This document shows, one piece after another, positions 20,638-31,993 of a stretch of DNA of 64,000 bases. The translations under genes were made by a program, and so were the position numbers. The notes beneath the pieces were generated by a model that worked only from the letters and a program-made list of their open reading frames with translations, made no database searches and had not been told where the DNA came from. Source of the DNA: Enteractinococcus coprophilus (lineage in GTDB: Bacteria; Actinomycetota; Actinomycetes; Actinomycetales; Micrococcaceae); NCBI RefSeq assembly GCF_006716305.1, contig NZ_VFOU01000002.1, positions 620,001 to 684,000 of the forward strand, given 5' to 3'. The first letter of the stretch is position 1, and each line of letters opens with the position of its first letter.

Positions 20638-22929
20638 CTAAGAATTCGGGATTTTTATGTCTCGTAGCCCAGCTGGCAGCTGCGCTTCGGACGCTGTCGT
20701 GATGAGTGTCAAAGTTTGGGTTGCGCGCGTCATAGCTACGTAGAGGTTTCCAACGGAGTCCCCAGCATCGTGCACCAAATTTTGGGGTTCAACGATAATC
20801 ACCGCGTCATATTCCAATCCTTTAGCATTCTGGGCGGTCACCAATGCGATATTGCGATCTCGACGACGTCCGGTGCCGGTCCAGATTTGACCTGGGTATC
20901 TTTCCTCCAAGACCGGTTGCACTTGGGAGTAGTCCTCCCCCACGGCGATGACACCAAGAAGTCCTTCCGGGATGCGCTGGAATTGACGGTTCACCGCAGC
21001 CAGCAGAACTTCTTCCAGTTCTTCTGGACTGGTGTACTGCAATTCGGGTTCGTAGTCACCTTCTCGTAAAGCAGTCGGCGTGGTGACCCGTCGCCCAGCC
21101 GAGGTCGCCACGTTAGCGGCTGCCCTGGTGATACGTGCCGGCGTACGATAATTGACCGTCAACTCAGCTAAGCGCCAGTGATTGGGTGCAAACGGTTCCA
21201 AGACCGAACCCCAGTCAGTGCTGGGATCAGCGCCTGAGGCTTGAGCTAAGTCGCCGACGATCGTAAACGAGCGCAGCGGTGACCGACGAAACAGCATCCG
21301 CCACTGCATGTAGCTAAGTTCTTGCGCCTCATCAACAACAACGTGACCGTATGTCCAAGTTCTGTCACGTTGTGCACGATCGGCTATGGAATACCAGGTA
21401 CCCTCAGGTTGTTGTGCTGCTGCCAGCATCTCGGCTGTCACCACTCCATCGACACCAATGTCCTCGAGCGTGTAGTGCATATTCTCGAGGGCAGCTTCTG
21501 CTGTATCGAGATCCCGCTGCTGAGATTTCTTCGCTCCATGGCCAACGTCAGTGACGAGATCCCCCAACATCACGGCGGCTTCATCGATGAGTGGGACATC
21601 CGCCTCGGTGAAGGGTGCCTTCGGTTCGCGCAGCAAGTTGCGGATCTCTGATGCAGTCAACATTGGAGCGGCGTCGACCAAATATTTGGGCTGAGACAAT
21701 AGCTCATTGATTAGTCCGGTGGGCGTCAGTGGCATCCAGCATAGGTTCAGTAGTCGACGCACGTCCCGTGATTGTCGAATCTCTTGGCGTAGGTAGGATC
21801 GGTCGGCCTTATTGACTAAACCGTCCTCGCGTTTTGGACTGACGATATCCCGCATCTGGTCGTATAAGGTACGTACCATGTGGTCGACAAACACTTCTCG
21901 TGCTTGGTTGTGTGGTTTTCCGGATTCCCGCGCGTGGCCAATGGCACGCCGTATCTGAATGGGTCTGACGCGTAGACGAATGCCATCTACGGTGACCCAC
22001 GTGGTTTTTGGGATGTTTCGTTGCCGTAACGCCACCGCATTAGCGATGACTTCCTGCATCACGAGTCGGCCTTTGATCTCAGCCGCAACCGGATCGGGCT
22101 CGGGTTGTGCTTCGATTCCAGGATAGAGCGTGCCCAAAGAACGCATAACCACCCCGGTCTCACCCAAGGACGGCAGAACTTGGTCAATGTAGTTCATAAA
22201 CGCTTCTGACGGGCCTACCAGCAAAACCCCCGATTTAGCCAGTCGGTCGCGGTAGGTATAGAGCAGATACGCAGCACGGTGAAGAGCCACCGCGGTTTTG
22301 CCAGTGCCGGGACCACCTTGTACCACTAAAACCCCGCGCATAGCATCACGGATGATTTCATCTTGCTCACGTTGAATTGTGCTCACGATGTCACCCATTG
22401 CACCGGTCCGTGGCGCGCTGACAGCAGAGAGTAGCGCTTGAGAAGTTTGCCCAGACTCGGTTGAGGTCAAAACGTCGTCCTCAAAGGACTCTACTGTTCG
22501 CCCGCTCATCATGATGTGACGACGCCGGGCCACCCCTTGCCTGTTAGCAGCAGTTGCTTGATAGAACGGGGCAGCGTCAGGGGCTCGCCAGTCAATGAGG
22601 ATTCGAGTCTGTTGGTCATCGGATAATCCAATGCGACCGATATGCCGGGATACCTCGTCGTCAGTATCAAGCCTTCCAAACACAAGCTGTTCTTCCACCG
22701 CAGCCAGCTGATTAATGCGGTCTTGATACAAACTGGCGAATGAATCGCGCTCGGATTGATTTTGAAAGGACCCTTGGAGACCCTGAGCCTGAATGCGCGC
22801 CAGTTGTTGTTTCTTTTCGTCTCTCAGCACGTCAAGACGGTCATAGAGTCTCGACACATAGTCACGCTCTTCATCCAGCTGCTGCTGGTACCACGAGGTA
22901 GTGTCGGTAGACGCGTAGTGGTCGGTCAC
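20638..22929 (-). CDS. HelD/HelR-type UvrD-like helicase associated with RNA polymerase
   Basis: This 763-residue superfamily 1 protein has a charged coiled-coil N-terminus (DEERDYVSRLYDRLD, then DEKKQQLARIQAQ) and a split helicase core: Walker A VVQGGPGTGKTAVALHRA near residue 205, GHVVVDEAQELSYMQWRM as Walker B, then FTIVGDLAQ and the late motifs GLEYDAVIIVEP and LYVAMTRATQ. The arrangement, with HIGRIGLSDDQ and IDWRAPDAAPFYQATA between the coiled coil and Walker A, matches HelD proteins. The actinobacterial class II members (HelR) release stalled RNA polymerase and can confer rifampicin tolerance (established for Streptomyces and mycobacteria). GTG at 22929 is preferred because AAGGAG lies 5 nt upstream; a TTG at 22932 is too close. 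Confidence 0.88.
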   Translation of the reverse strand: MTDHYASTDTTSWYQQQLDEERDYVSRLYDRLDVLRDEKKQQLARIQAQGLQGSFQNQSERDSFASLYQDRINQLAAVEEQLVFGRLDTDDEVSRHIGRIGLSDDQQTRILIDWRAPDAAPFYQATAANRQGVARRRHIMMSGRTVESFEDDVLTSTESGQTSQALLSAVSAPRTGAMGDIVSTIQREQDEIIRDAMRGVLVVQGGPGTGKTAVALHRAAYLLYTYRDRLAKSGVLLVGPSEAFMNYIDQVLPSLGETGVVMRSLGTLYPGIEAQPEPDPVAAEIKGRLVMQEVIANAVALRQRNIPKTTWVTVDGIRLRVRPIQIRRAIGHARESGKPHNQAREVFVDHMVRTLYDQMRDIVSPKREDGLVNKADRSYLRQEIRQSRDVRRLLNLCWMPLTPTGLINELLSQPKYLVDAAPMLTASEIRNLLREPKAPFTEADVPLIDEAAVMLGDLVTDVGHGAKKSQQRDLDTAEAALENMHYTLEDIGVDGVVTAEMLAAAQQPEGTWYSIADRAQRDRTWTYGHVVVDEAQELSYMQWRMLFRRSPLRSFTIVGDLAQASGADPSTDWGSVLEPFAPNHWRLAELTVNYRTPARITRAAANVATSAGRRVTTPTALREGDYEPELQYTSPEELEEVLLAAVNRQFQRIPEGLLGVIAVGEDYSQVQPVLEERYPGQIWTGTGRRRDRNIALVTAQNAKGLEYDAVIIVEPQNLVHDAGDSVGNLYVAMTRATQTLTLITTASEAQLPAGLRDIKIPNS

Positions 22930-22997
22930 CAAGGCTCCTTTGCTGCTAACCCTAGGCTAGCACTCCGCTTGTTTCGACCCCCTAGTCTACTGGCTCC

Positions 22998-24563
<1,566 letters not shown>

Positions 24564-24667
24564 TCACTGACGATGTGGAATGGCAGACGTACCGATATAC
24601 AGCTCAGAGTCTTACCCTGTGATGCCTGGCGTCTCAGTAGCTATGCGAAATTGTCTAAACTACTTAT

Positions 24668-25087
24668 ATGACCGACAACGAAGCCCAAGAGCAGCCGGAA
24701 CTCACTGACGAACAAATCGCGTTTCTCAATACCTTATTTGATTACGCGCGAGAGGGGCAGGTACAAGCCCTGTCATCCGTGATCGACCAGGGTATTCCGG
24801 TCGACCTTCGCAATCATAACGGCGACACGTTCCTTATCTTGGCCGCCTATCGAGAACAAGCACAGATCATAGACGTCCTGCTGGCTCGGGACGCTGATGT
24901 CAACGCGCTCAATAATCGAGGTCAATCCGCGCTCACTTGTGCGGTATTCATGCAGAACACAGCTATTGCGAAAACACTGTTAGATGCAGGTGCAGATCCA
25001 GATCTAGGACCTCAATCAGCGCGCGCCACGATTAGCGCCATGGGTTTGGATGAAATGGGGCAGTTTTTGTCCGAATACGAAAAGTAG
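24668..25087 (+). CDS. Small ankyrin-repeat protein
   Basis: This 139-residue cytoplasmic protein has about three ankyrin repeats from residue 25 to 120: HNGDTFLILAAYREQAQIID and GQSALTCAVFMQNTAIAKTL with consensus LLxAGADPDL. It lacks a signal peptide or enzymatic domain. Such small ankyrin proteins occur as single genes in Micrococcaceae and may bind a protein partner; none is known. It is followed by a lipoprotein gene and lies divergent to argH. Confidence 0.85.
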   Translation: MTDNEAQEQPELTDEQIAFLNTLFDYAREGQVQALSSVIDQGIPVDLRNHNGDTFLILAAYREQAQIIDVLLARDADVNALNNRGQSALTCAVFMQNTAIAKTLLDAGADPDLGPQSARATISAMGLDEMGQFLSEYEK

Positions 25088-25173
25088 TGACCGACAGATT
25101 AGACCGAACACCGAAAAGCCGGTGCCAGGCCGCCACCTGTGGAACAGCAGGTGTACCAATACGAGGAGTTATT

Positions 25174-25929
25174 TTGAATCAAACGATGACGAAACCGAAA
25201 CGCTGGTTAACAGCCACAGGACTGGGCGTTATCGCGGCTTGGACACTTGCCTCTTGCGGCGGTGGGCCCCCAAGCTTGACGGAAATTTCAGAATCAGCCA
25301 AACAGTCGATGAGCGAAGCGAGCTCCTTTACCTACACTCGGAGTGACCCCAACGGTGTTCATGACGAAGACATCTCCATCATTGAATGGTCTGGGCAAAC
25401 AGAGCAAGACAACCACCACGTGACAATTACTGCGGACCAAGGGACGCTGGAATTTCTGGTGATCGATGAGGCGACGGCATTCTTGAAGCTTGACCCACAA
25501 GAGGGCGCAGAAGATGAACTGTTTACGCTGCCGGGGGCTGAAGGGCAATGGATCAAAGCTCCAGAATCCGGTTTAGAGGACACGATGGGCATTGAAGACG
25601 AATTTGCCACGACTACTGAGACTGCGTTTGCCCTCATCGACGACTTATCCCAAGAGGAGCTTGAAACGGTTGAGGCCGAAGAAACCGAGTTAGAAGGCCA
25701 AGAAGTTTATAAGTACACTGTGCCGGCGACCGCAGGCAACGACTCGGATCTGTATACCGGTTCTGAAGCTGTCTCGTTTTACTTCTTAAAAGAGACCTCT
25801 GAACTCGTTCAGGTCGATGCGACATCCGGTGGAAACACTGCCACACATGCTTTCACGAATGTCAACGAAGTTGAACTATTCAAGACTCCCCCAGCAGATG
25901 AGATCTCTGATTTAGAATGGACGTTCTAA
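25174..25929 (+). CDS. Secreted lipoprotein of unknown function
   Basis: This 251-residue protein starts with a signal peptide (KPKRWLTATGLGVIAAWTLA) ending in a lipobox LASC at the lipidated Cys. The mature part is acidic and Thr/Glu-rich and has the alternating-strand look of LppX/LprG or LolA-like lipid-binding lipoproteins (inference; no firm family match). The TTG at 25174 is preferred because GAGGAG sits five bases upstream; the in-frame frame extending to 25087 lacks such a site. It ends at a strong hairpin terminator shared with argR. Confidence 0.8.
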   Translation: MNQTMTKPKRWLTATGLGVIAAWTLASCGGGPPSLTEISESAKQSMSEASSFTYTRSDPNGVHDEDISIIEWSGQTEQDNHHVTITADQGTLEFLVIDEATAFLKLDPQEGAEDELFTLPGAEGQWIKAPESGLEDTMGIEDEFATTTETAFALIDDLSQEELETVEAEETELEGQEVYKYTVPATAGNDSDLYTGSEAVSFYFLKETSELVQVDATSGGNTATHAFTNVNEVELFKTPPADEISDLEWTF

Positions 25930-25954
25930 TTCCAGGTTGAAAGTCCTCAAAGAT

Positions 25955-25989
25955 ACAATTGCTCGGTTCATCGCGAACCGAGCAATTGT
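25955..25989. terminator. Bidirectional terminator between lipoprotein and argR
   Basis: A perfect 15-bp stem (ACAATTGCTCGGTTC / GAACCGAGCAATTGT) with a 5-nt loop lies between convergent genes. Both sides are AT-rich. Confidence 0.9.
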
Positions 25990-26001
25990 CTATTAACAAC
26001 A

Positions 26002-26499
26002 CTACGGTTTAGGTTCCTGCTCTGCGTAGGCAATGAAATTTTGGGCCACTTGTTGCCCACCTTCCGGATCACGAGTCACGACCATGATCGCATCGTCACC
26101 GGCGATGGTGCCCAAGACCGAGACCAGTCGTGCACGATCAATGGCGGAAGCCAGAAACTGGGCTGCCCCCGGTGGGGTCCGCAATACCGCGATGTTTGCT
26201 GAGCCATCGGCGTCTAACAACAACTCTTTGCACAAACTCGACAAACGTACTTCAGTCATCTCTGTAGAATGCGCAGCAATTCCGATGTCATGAGGCACTT
26301 GGTAAATCATGTGACCGGATTCGTCTCGCACTCGGGTTGCCCCGATGTCTACCAGGTCACGAGATAGAGTCCCCTGAGTGACCGTGACTCCGCGCTGGGT
26401 AAGTGCCTCGGCGAGTTCGGCCTGGGAACGAATTATCTGGGTTCCCAACACCGTTCTAATCGCATGCTGTCGTGCGGCCTTGGTCATCGGAGTACTCAT
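26002..26499 (-). CDS. argR: Arginine repressor ArgR
   Basis: This 165-residue protein has a winged helix-turn-helix N-terminus ([20 protein letters not shown], then [13 protein letters not shown]) and a C-terminal hexamerisation domain that binds arginine ([19 protein letters not shown]). It is the last gene of argC-J-B-D-F-R and should repress the operon when arginine is plentiful, acting at ARG boxes before argC. It starts 2 nt after argF. Confidence 0.95.
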   Translation of the reverse strand: MSTPMTKAARQHAIRTVLGTQIIRSQAELAEALTQRGVTVTQGTLSRDLVDIGATRVRDESGHMIYQVPHDIGIAAHSTEMTEVRLSSLCKELLLDADGSANIAVLRTPPGAAQFLASAIDRARLVSVLGTIAGDDAIMVVTRDPEGGQQVAQNFIAYAEQEPKP

Positions 26500-26501
26500 G
26501 G

Positions 26502-27503
26502 CTATTGTGCTTTAGTTCGAGAAGCCATCGCGTGTGGAAGAGACAGGTCTGCTGGAATCTCAGCCAGCCCTGATGCGTAAAGCAGCCAGGCGATGAGCGC
26601 TTTTTGGGCGTGCAGACGGTTTTCTGCTTCATCAAAGACTCGGGATTGTGGGCCGTCGATGACTTCTGGCGACACTTCATAGCCGCGGTAGGCAGGCAGA
26701 CAATGCAGGAAGATGGCATCACCAGCAGCTTGCGCCATCGCGTCTGCATCAACGGAATATTCTTTGAATAATTCCAGGCGCATTTCCGTTTCATCTTCCT
26801 GACCCATAGAGATCCAGGTGTCGGTTACCACCACGTCAGCGTCAGCCAGGGCATCAGCTGCATTCGTCGTGACAAGGATCGAGCCACCTGTCATCTCCGC
26901 CCGGCGCGTAGCTGTGGCCACAACTGCGTCATCGGGCAGGAACCCTTCGGGGCCGGCGATGCGAACATGCATGCCAGCGGTAGCTCCGCCAAGCAGATAA
27001 GAGTTCGCCATATTATTGGCAGCATCACCAAGGTATGTCATGGCCAGGCCCTGGGTCGTGCCTTTGGCTTCGCGAATGGTCTGCAAATCGGCAAGTACCT
27101 GACAGGGATGGTAATCATCGGTCAGGGCATTGATCACGGGGATGGCCGAGTTGTCGGCCAGCTCTTGAATCCCAGCGTGGGCATAAGTGCGCCAGATAAC
27201 GACCGAGACCATGCGTTCGAATACTTTTGCCGAATCGTAGATGGACTCTTTGTGGCCCATTTGAGACTCGCCCGGGTTGATGACCAGTGGGCTCCCACCA
27301 AGCTCAGTCAGCCCAGCGGCGAAGGAAACGCGAGTTCTCGTCGAGGTCTTATCGAACATCACGATCCCCGTCTGGGGTCCGGCCAGCGGTTGGAAATCAT
27401 ACCGACGTTGCTTCATGATCTCTGCTAGATCCAGTACTTCGGCCTGTTCCGCCGGGGCGAGATCGGTATCAACTAAAAAGTGTCGTGGTGTGTTGGGCAT
27501 CAT
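26502..27503 (-). CDS. argF: Ornithine carbamoyltransferase
   Basis: This 333-residue transcarbamylase converts ornithine and carbamoyl phosphate to citrulline. The carbamoyl-phosphate motif STRTR is in [14 protein letters not shown] near residue 53, and HPCQ lies in [14 protein letters not shown], with HCLPAYRG near the C-terminus. Two adjacent ATGs (27503 and 27500) fit AGGAG upstream; the first is used. Its stop lies 2 nt before the argR start. Confidence 0.96.
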   Translation of the reverse strand: MMPNTPRHFLVDTDLAPAEQAEVLDLAEIMKQRRYDFQPLAGPQTGIVMFDKTSTRTRVSFAAGLTELGGSPLVINPGESQMGHKESIYDSAKVFERMVSVVIWRTYAHAGIQELADNSAIPVINALTDDYHPCQVLADLQTIREAKGTTQGLAMTYLGDAANNMANSYLLGGATAGMHVRIAGPEGFLPDDAVVATATRRAEMTGGSILVTTNAADALADADVVVTDTWISMGQEDETEMRLELFKEYSVDADAMAQAAGDAIFLHCLPAYRGYEVSPEVIDGPQSRVFDEAENRLHAQKALIAWLLYASGLAEIPADLSLPHAMASRTKAQ

Positions 27504-27526
27504 CCCGCTCCTTGAGGCTCGGTCGG

Positions 27527-28786
27527 CTAGTTCGCTTCTGCAACTGTTTCAGCAACGATATTGGGTAAATCTTGGATGAGCGGGTCGACCTGGTCGATCG
27601 TAATGATGAGCGGTGGCGCTAGTCGCAGCGTGGTCTCATCGGTGGCGTTGATGATATACCCGTAGTCCAGCGCTTTAGCCACGACTTTTGGTGCCAGACC
27701 GCCGTCGGGCAAGCGCATACCCTGTGCCATAATAGCCGCGGTATCGAGTTCAATTCCCTGCCACAAACCATAGGCACGGACCGCTTTGACGATCGGCAAC
27801 GCGTGGAGGCATTGCGCTAAATAGGCCCCGACCGAGCGGACATTGTCGAGCAGGTCCTCGGATTCGATGGTGTCCAAGACCGCCAACGCGGTTGCCGTGG
27901 CCAGCGGGTTGCCACCGAATGTGGTGCCGTGTTGGCCTGCAGCAAACAGTTCGGAGACTTCGCTACCAAAGGTGACCAGCGCGCCGATGGGCATGCCACC
28001 GCCCAGGCCTTTGGCAAGGGTCATGGCATCCGGAAACACGGGTTCGTCGGTGCCGGTGATTTCTGGGTTCTGGAAGGCAAACCAGGTACCGGTCCGGCCA
28101 ATGCCCGATTGGATTTCATCGAAAATCAACAAAGCGCCATGATCATCACAGGCTTGGCGAACCTGCTGGAGGTATCCGGGTGGGAAGTCACGAACGCCGG
28201 CTTCACCCTGAACGGGTTCAATAATGACGGCGGCCACGGTGTCGTCCATCTCGGTTGTCAGCGCGTCGATATCCCCGGCAGGCACGAAAACAACCCCACC
28301 GGGTAGTGGCTCGAATGGTTCACGGTACTGCGGCTTCCAGGTTAAAGCCAGCGCACCCATGGTGCGACCGTGGAAAGCGTTTTGCAGCGCAATGACCTTA
28401 GGGCGACTGCCACCCTGGGCATGGCTATGACGACGTGCAAGCTTGAAGGCCGCCTCATTGGCTTCCGTCCCAGAGTTTGCAAAGAATGCAGCACCCTCGG
28501 AGATGCCCGCCATCGCCAAAAGACGCTCGGCGAGCCCAACCTGTGGCAGCGAGGTGAACAGGTTGGAAATATGTCCTAAGGTTTTGGCCTGTTCGGTGAG
28601 GGCATCAACGATCGCCGGGTGCGCATGACCCAGAGCGTTAACCGCGATGCCGGCTAGAAGGTCGGTGTAGCGTTTGCCATCGGCGTCCCAGACGTACACG
28701 CCTTCGCCTTTGACGAGGGCTCGAGCTGGGGTCCCGAACATGTTGGTCATGGAACGCTGGTAGCGTTCCAGCAGATTTTCTGTCAT
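27527..28786 (-). CDS. argD: Acetylornithine aminotransferase
   Basis: This 419-residue class III aminotransferase uses PLP to convert N-acetylglutamate semialdehyde to N-acetylornithine. The cofactor Asp is in IFDEIQSGIGRTG and the Schiff-base Lys is in TLAKGLGGGMPIGA. ANSGTEANEAAFKLARRHS provides the phosphate-binding segment. Only 7 nt separate it from argB, fitting one operon. Confidence 0.96.
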   Translation of the reverse strand: MTENLLERYQRSMTNMFGTPARALVKGEGVYVWDADGKRYTDLLAGIAVNALGHAHPAIVDALTEQAKTLGHISNLFTSLPQVGLAERLLAMAGISEGAAFFANSGTEANEAAFKLARRHSHAQGGSRPKVIALQNAFHGRTMGALALTWKPQYREPFEPLPGGVVFVPAGDIDALTTEMDDTVAAVIIEPVQGEAGVRDFPPGYLQQVRQACDDHGALLIFDEIQSGIGRTGTWFAFQNPEITGTDEPVFPDAMTLAKGLGGGMPIGALVTFGSEVSELFAAGQHGTTFGGNPLATATALAVLDTIESEDLLDNVRSVGAYLAQCLHALPIVKAVRAYGLWQGIELDTAAIMAQGMRLPDGGLAPKVVAKALDYGYIINATDETTLRLAPPLIITIDQVDPLIQDLPNIVAETVAEAN

Positions 28787-28793
28787 GAATTTC

Positions 28794-29702
28794 CTATGGT
28801 GTGACTTGAGTGCCGACGCCGGCGGTCGTAAAGATTTCTAGCAACATCGAGTGTGGTTGACGACCATCGACGATGTGAGCCTGCGGGACGCCTGCCTCTA
28901 CGGCGGTCAGGCAGGCCCGCATTTTCGGGATCATGCCCGATTCAAGGCTGCCGAGCATGCCGCGCAGCTGGTCTGCAGTGATCGAAGTGATCAGCGACGA
29001 CGGATCGGGCCAGTCGCCATAGAGTCCTTCGACGTCGGTTAGAACCACAAGTTTCGCCGCCCCTAGCGCTGCAGCGAGTTCAGCGGCCGCTGTATCGGCA
29101 TTGACGTTGAGCACCTGCCCGGTGGGCTGATTGGTTTGTGGGTCCACTTCGGGGGCCACAGAAGACACAACCGGGATGCGTCCGTTGGCGATCAAATCGG
29201 TGATTGGAGCGGTGTTGACGTTGACGACGTCGCCGACCAGCCCGAGGTCGATCTGCTCGCCGTCGATGACGTGCTTGGTGCGATGAGCAACGAACAGATC
29301 AGCGTCCTCCCCCGACATCCCAACTGCATAGGTGCCGTGGGCGTTGATCAAACCAACGAGTTGGCGGCCGACTTTGCCGGTGAGCACCATGCGCACAACT
29401 TCCATGGTCTCTTCGGTTGTGACTCGCAGGCCGCCACGGAATTCGGAAGCGATGTCGAGTTTGTCTAACATCTCATTGATCTGCGGGCCGCCGCCGTGGA
29501 CGACAACCGGATGGATGCCGCAGTGGTGCAAAAACACCATGTCTTGGACGAATGCTTCGCGCAGCTCGTCAGAGACCATAGCGTTGCCACCGTATTTGAT
29601 GACCATGGTGGTACCGGCAAATTTTTGGATCCAGGGCAGCGCCTCGATCAACACGGCCGCTTTTACGGCAGCCTTGGGCATATCGCGTGGTGGTGTTGTC
29701 AT
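28794..29702 (-). CDS. argB: Acetylglutamate kinase
   Basis: This 302-residue amino acid kinase phosphorylates N-acetylglutamate, the feedback-regulated step in linear and cyclic arginine routes. It shows VIKYGGNAM near residue 34, [12 protein letters not shown] and the C-terminal [18 protein letters not shown] segment typical of the family. It lies 12 nt after argJ. Confidence 0.97.
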   Translation of the reverse strand: MTTPPRDMPKAAVKAAVLIEALPWIQKFAGTTMVIKYGGNAMVSDELREAFVQDMVFLHHCGIHPVVVHGGGPQINEMLDKLDIASEFRGGLRVTTEETMEVVRMVLTGKVGRQLVGLINAHGTYAVGMSGEDADLFVAHRTKHVIDGEQIDLGLVGDVVNVNTAPITDLIANGRIPVVSSVAPEVDPQTNQPTGQVLNVNADTAAAELAAALGAAKLVVLTDVEGLYGDWPDPSSLITSITADQLRGMLGSLESGMIPKMRACLTAVEAGVPQAHIVDGRQPHSMLLEIFTTAGVGTQVTP

Positions 29703-29714
29703 AAGTGATGTTTT

Positions 29715-30866
29715 CTAAGAGGAGTATTCGGCGTTTTCACGCACGTAGTCGTACGACAGGTCATTGGTCCACACGGTTACCGTGTGCTCTCCGGCTTTCA
29801 GGTAGATATCAACATGGACTTCGCGGTCGTCGAACTTCACCAGGTTGCGGTCTTCGCCAATTCCCGCGTTGCGGCACACCATGACATCATTGACGGCAAC
29901 ATCGATAGTCGTCGGATCGAATTGGGCATCTGTAGTACCAACTGCCGACAGAATGCGACCCCAGTTAGGGTCCTGGCCGAACATCGCAGTTTTGAACAGG
30001 TTTGACCGCGTCACTGCGCGCGCGACCTCTTCGCCTTCGGCCTCTGTGGCCGCACCGTGCACGGTGACGGCGATATCGCGAGTTGACCCTTCGGCGTCCC
30101 CAATGATCTGGCGCGCCAGCGAACCGCATACGTCACGAAGATGTTCTTGGAGTTCATCGCGATCGGGTGTGACACCGGAGGCGCCCGATGCCATGAGGAT
30201 GACGGTATCGTTTGTGGACATACAACCATCGGAGTCCGCACGGTTGAACGTCGTGCTGACAGCTTCGGTGAGCAGCTCGTGTGCCAGCGCTGAATCAACC
30301 ACGGCGTCAGTGGTGACCACGGCCAACATTGTGGCCATGCCCGGGGCGATCATGCCGGCACCCTTGGTGATACCGGCGACCGTATAGCCGCCACCGACTG
30401 CTTGGGCGGTTTTATGAACCGTGTCGGTCGTCATGATCGCCTGGGCTGCGGTTTCTAAGCCATCAGCGGTCAGGGCGTCGACGGCGGTCGGGATACCCGA
30501 TACGACCTGCTCCATGGGCAGGCGCTCGCCGATCAGGCCGGTCGAGGCCACCAGGACGTCGTCGGCGGCGATGTTGAGGGCCTTGGCGGTATGGTCGGCC
30601 ATAGCCGCAGCGTCGTGATCGCCTTCGACACCGGTGCACGCATTGGCACCCCCAGAGTTGAGCACCACGGCTCGAGCTTGCCCATTCTGGATCGCAGTTT
30701 GGGACCAGCGGACAGGCGCAGCAGAGATCCGGTTCGTGGTAAACACGCCAGCAGCGTTATACCGCGGGCCGTTGTTCACGATTAATGCAAGATCGAGGTC
30801 GCCGGATGCTTTGATGCCAGCTGCGACGCCCGAAGCTGTGAAACCAGTTGGTTGTGTCAGGCTCAC
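29715..30866 (-). CDS. argJ: Ornithine/glutamate N-acetyltransferase
   Basis: This 383-residue N-terminal-nucleophile enzyme recycles the acetyl group from acetylornithine to glutamate. The autoproteolysis site is [14 protein letters not shown]; cleavage before the Thr would give the alpha and beta subunits. The start is GTG overlapping the argC stop (GTGA). With ArgJ present the arginine route is the cyclic one; monofunctional or bifunctional activity cannot be decided from sequence. Confidence 0.96.
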   Translation of the reverse strand: MSLTQPTGFTASGVAAGIKASGDLDLALIVNNGPRYNAAGVFTTNRISAAPVRWSQTAIQNGQARAVVLNSGGANACTGVEGDHDAAAMADHTAKALNIAADDVLVASTGLIGERLPMEQVVSGIPTAVDALTADGLETAAQAIMTTDTVHKTAQAVGGGYTVAGITKGAGMIAPGMATMLAVVTTDAVVDSALAHELLTEAVSTTFNRADSDGCMSTNDTVILMASGASGVTPDRDELQEHLRDVCGSLARQIIGDAEGSTRDIAVTVHGAATEAEGEEVARAVTRSNLFKTAMFGQDPNWGRILSAVGTTDAQFDPTTIDVAVNDVMVCRNAGIGEDRNLVKFDDREVHVDIYLKAGEHTVTVWTNDLSYDYVRENAEYSS

Positions 30867-31897
30867 GGTGCGATCCCTCCTTGAACGGACAGTCCGGTTT
30901 CTTCCGGGAAGCCCAGGGCGATGTTCATCGACTGGACGGCTCCCCCGGCGGTGCCTTTGGTCAGGTTGTCGACTGCTACTACCACGATGACGCGGCCGGC
31001 GGTTTCATCCACGGCTAGCTGCATCACGACGTGGTTTGAGCCCAGCACGGATTTTGTGGTGGGCCACTGGCCCTCCGGCAGCAGGTGTACGAACTGCTCG
31101 TTGGCATAGGCTTTTTCCCAGGCCGCGCGGATGTCTTCGGCCGAGGTGCCGGGCAGATATTTGGCGGTCGCCGTGGTCAAGATGCCACGCGACATCGGGG
31201 CGAGAGTCGGCGTGAAAGACAACGAAACGTCCGTGCCGGCAGCTTGAGATAGGCCTTGTATGATTTCTGGGGTGTGACGGTGTAACCCACCGACGCCGTA
31301 GGGGCTCATACCGCCCATAACTTCGGATCCCAATAGGTGGGGTTTCAGTGATTTTCCGGCACCTGAGGTGCCCGAGGCTGCGACAATAACGACATCATCA
31401 GTGTGCAATACGCCGGCGGTAAAACCGGGTGCTAGTCCAAGAATCGAGCCGGTGGGATAGCAACCGGGTACAGCGATGCGCTTTGCATCGGTGAGTTTTT
31501 CGCGATTGCCGGGTAATTCCGGCAGGCCGTATGGCCAGGTCCCGGCGTGTGGGGAACTATAGAACTTCTCCCACATCGCACTGTCGCTCAGGCGGTGATC
31601 CGCTCCGGCGTCAATGACCAGCGTGTCGTCGGGTAGCTGAGCCGCAATTTCAGCTGAGGCACCATGGGGCAACGCTAAGAACACGACGTCGTGGCCGCGC
31701 AGTACCTCGACCTCGGTTGGTTCCAATACACGGTCTGCTAGAGCATGCAGGTGTGGTTGCAGGCCACCCAGTTTCTGGCCTGCATTGGAATGGGCGGTGA
31801 TAGAACCAATGTCGACGTGCGGATGGGAGGTCAACAGTCGTAGGACCTCTCCACCGGCATAGCCACTGGCTCCGGATACAGCTACACGAAGAGTCAT
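30863..31897 (-). CDS. argC: N-acetyl-gamma-glutamyl-phosphate reductase
   Basis: This 344-residue reductase is the first gene of the arginine operon. It has the NADP-binding start [20 protein letters not shown] and the catalytic Cys in [13 protein letters not shown] near residue 145. The ATG at 31897 is used; the longer in-frame start at 31954 would place argC over the probable operator. A weak GGGG ribosome binding site precedes it. Confidence 0.96.
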   Translation of the reverse strand: MTLRVAVSGASGYAGGEVLRLLTSHPHVDIGSITAHSNAGQKLGGLQPHLHALADRVLEPTEVEVLRGHDVVFLALPHGASAEIAAQLPDDTLVIDAGADHRLSDSAMWEKFYSSPHAGTWPYGLPELPGNREKLTDAKRIAVPGCYPTGSILGLAPGFTAGVLHTDDVVIVAASGTSGAGKSLKPHLLGSEVMGGMSPYGVGGLHRHTPEIIQGLSQAAGTDVSLSFTPTLAPMSRGILTTATAKYLPGTSAEDIRAAWEKAYANEQFVHLLPEGQWPTTKSVLGSNHVVMQLAVDETAGRVIVVVAVDNLTKGTAGGAVQSMNIALGFPEETGLSVQGGIAP

Positions 31898-31912
31898 GAA
31901 CCCCAGCCTAAC

Positions 31913-31950
31913 ACTAAAATATGCAGTAGTCGTAATAATTATGCAGGATA
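31913..31950. promoter_or_regulatory. Candidate ARG boxes (ArgR operator) upstream of argC
   Basis: Two AT-rich half-site pairs lie 16-53 nt upstream of argC: AAAATATGCAG and CGTAATAATTATGCAGG. TATGCA repeated at about 21-nt spacing with a TAATAATTAT core is similar to known ArgR operators (ATTCA/TGCAT-type palindromes). Assignment is by position and resemblance. Confidence 0.55.
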
Positions 31951-31993
31951 GCATTTCTAGCGGTGCTCCCTGCGGAAATGTAACGTATCAACT

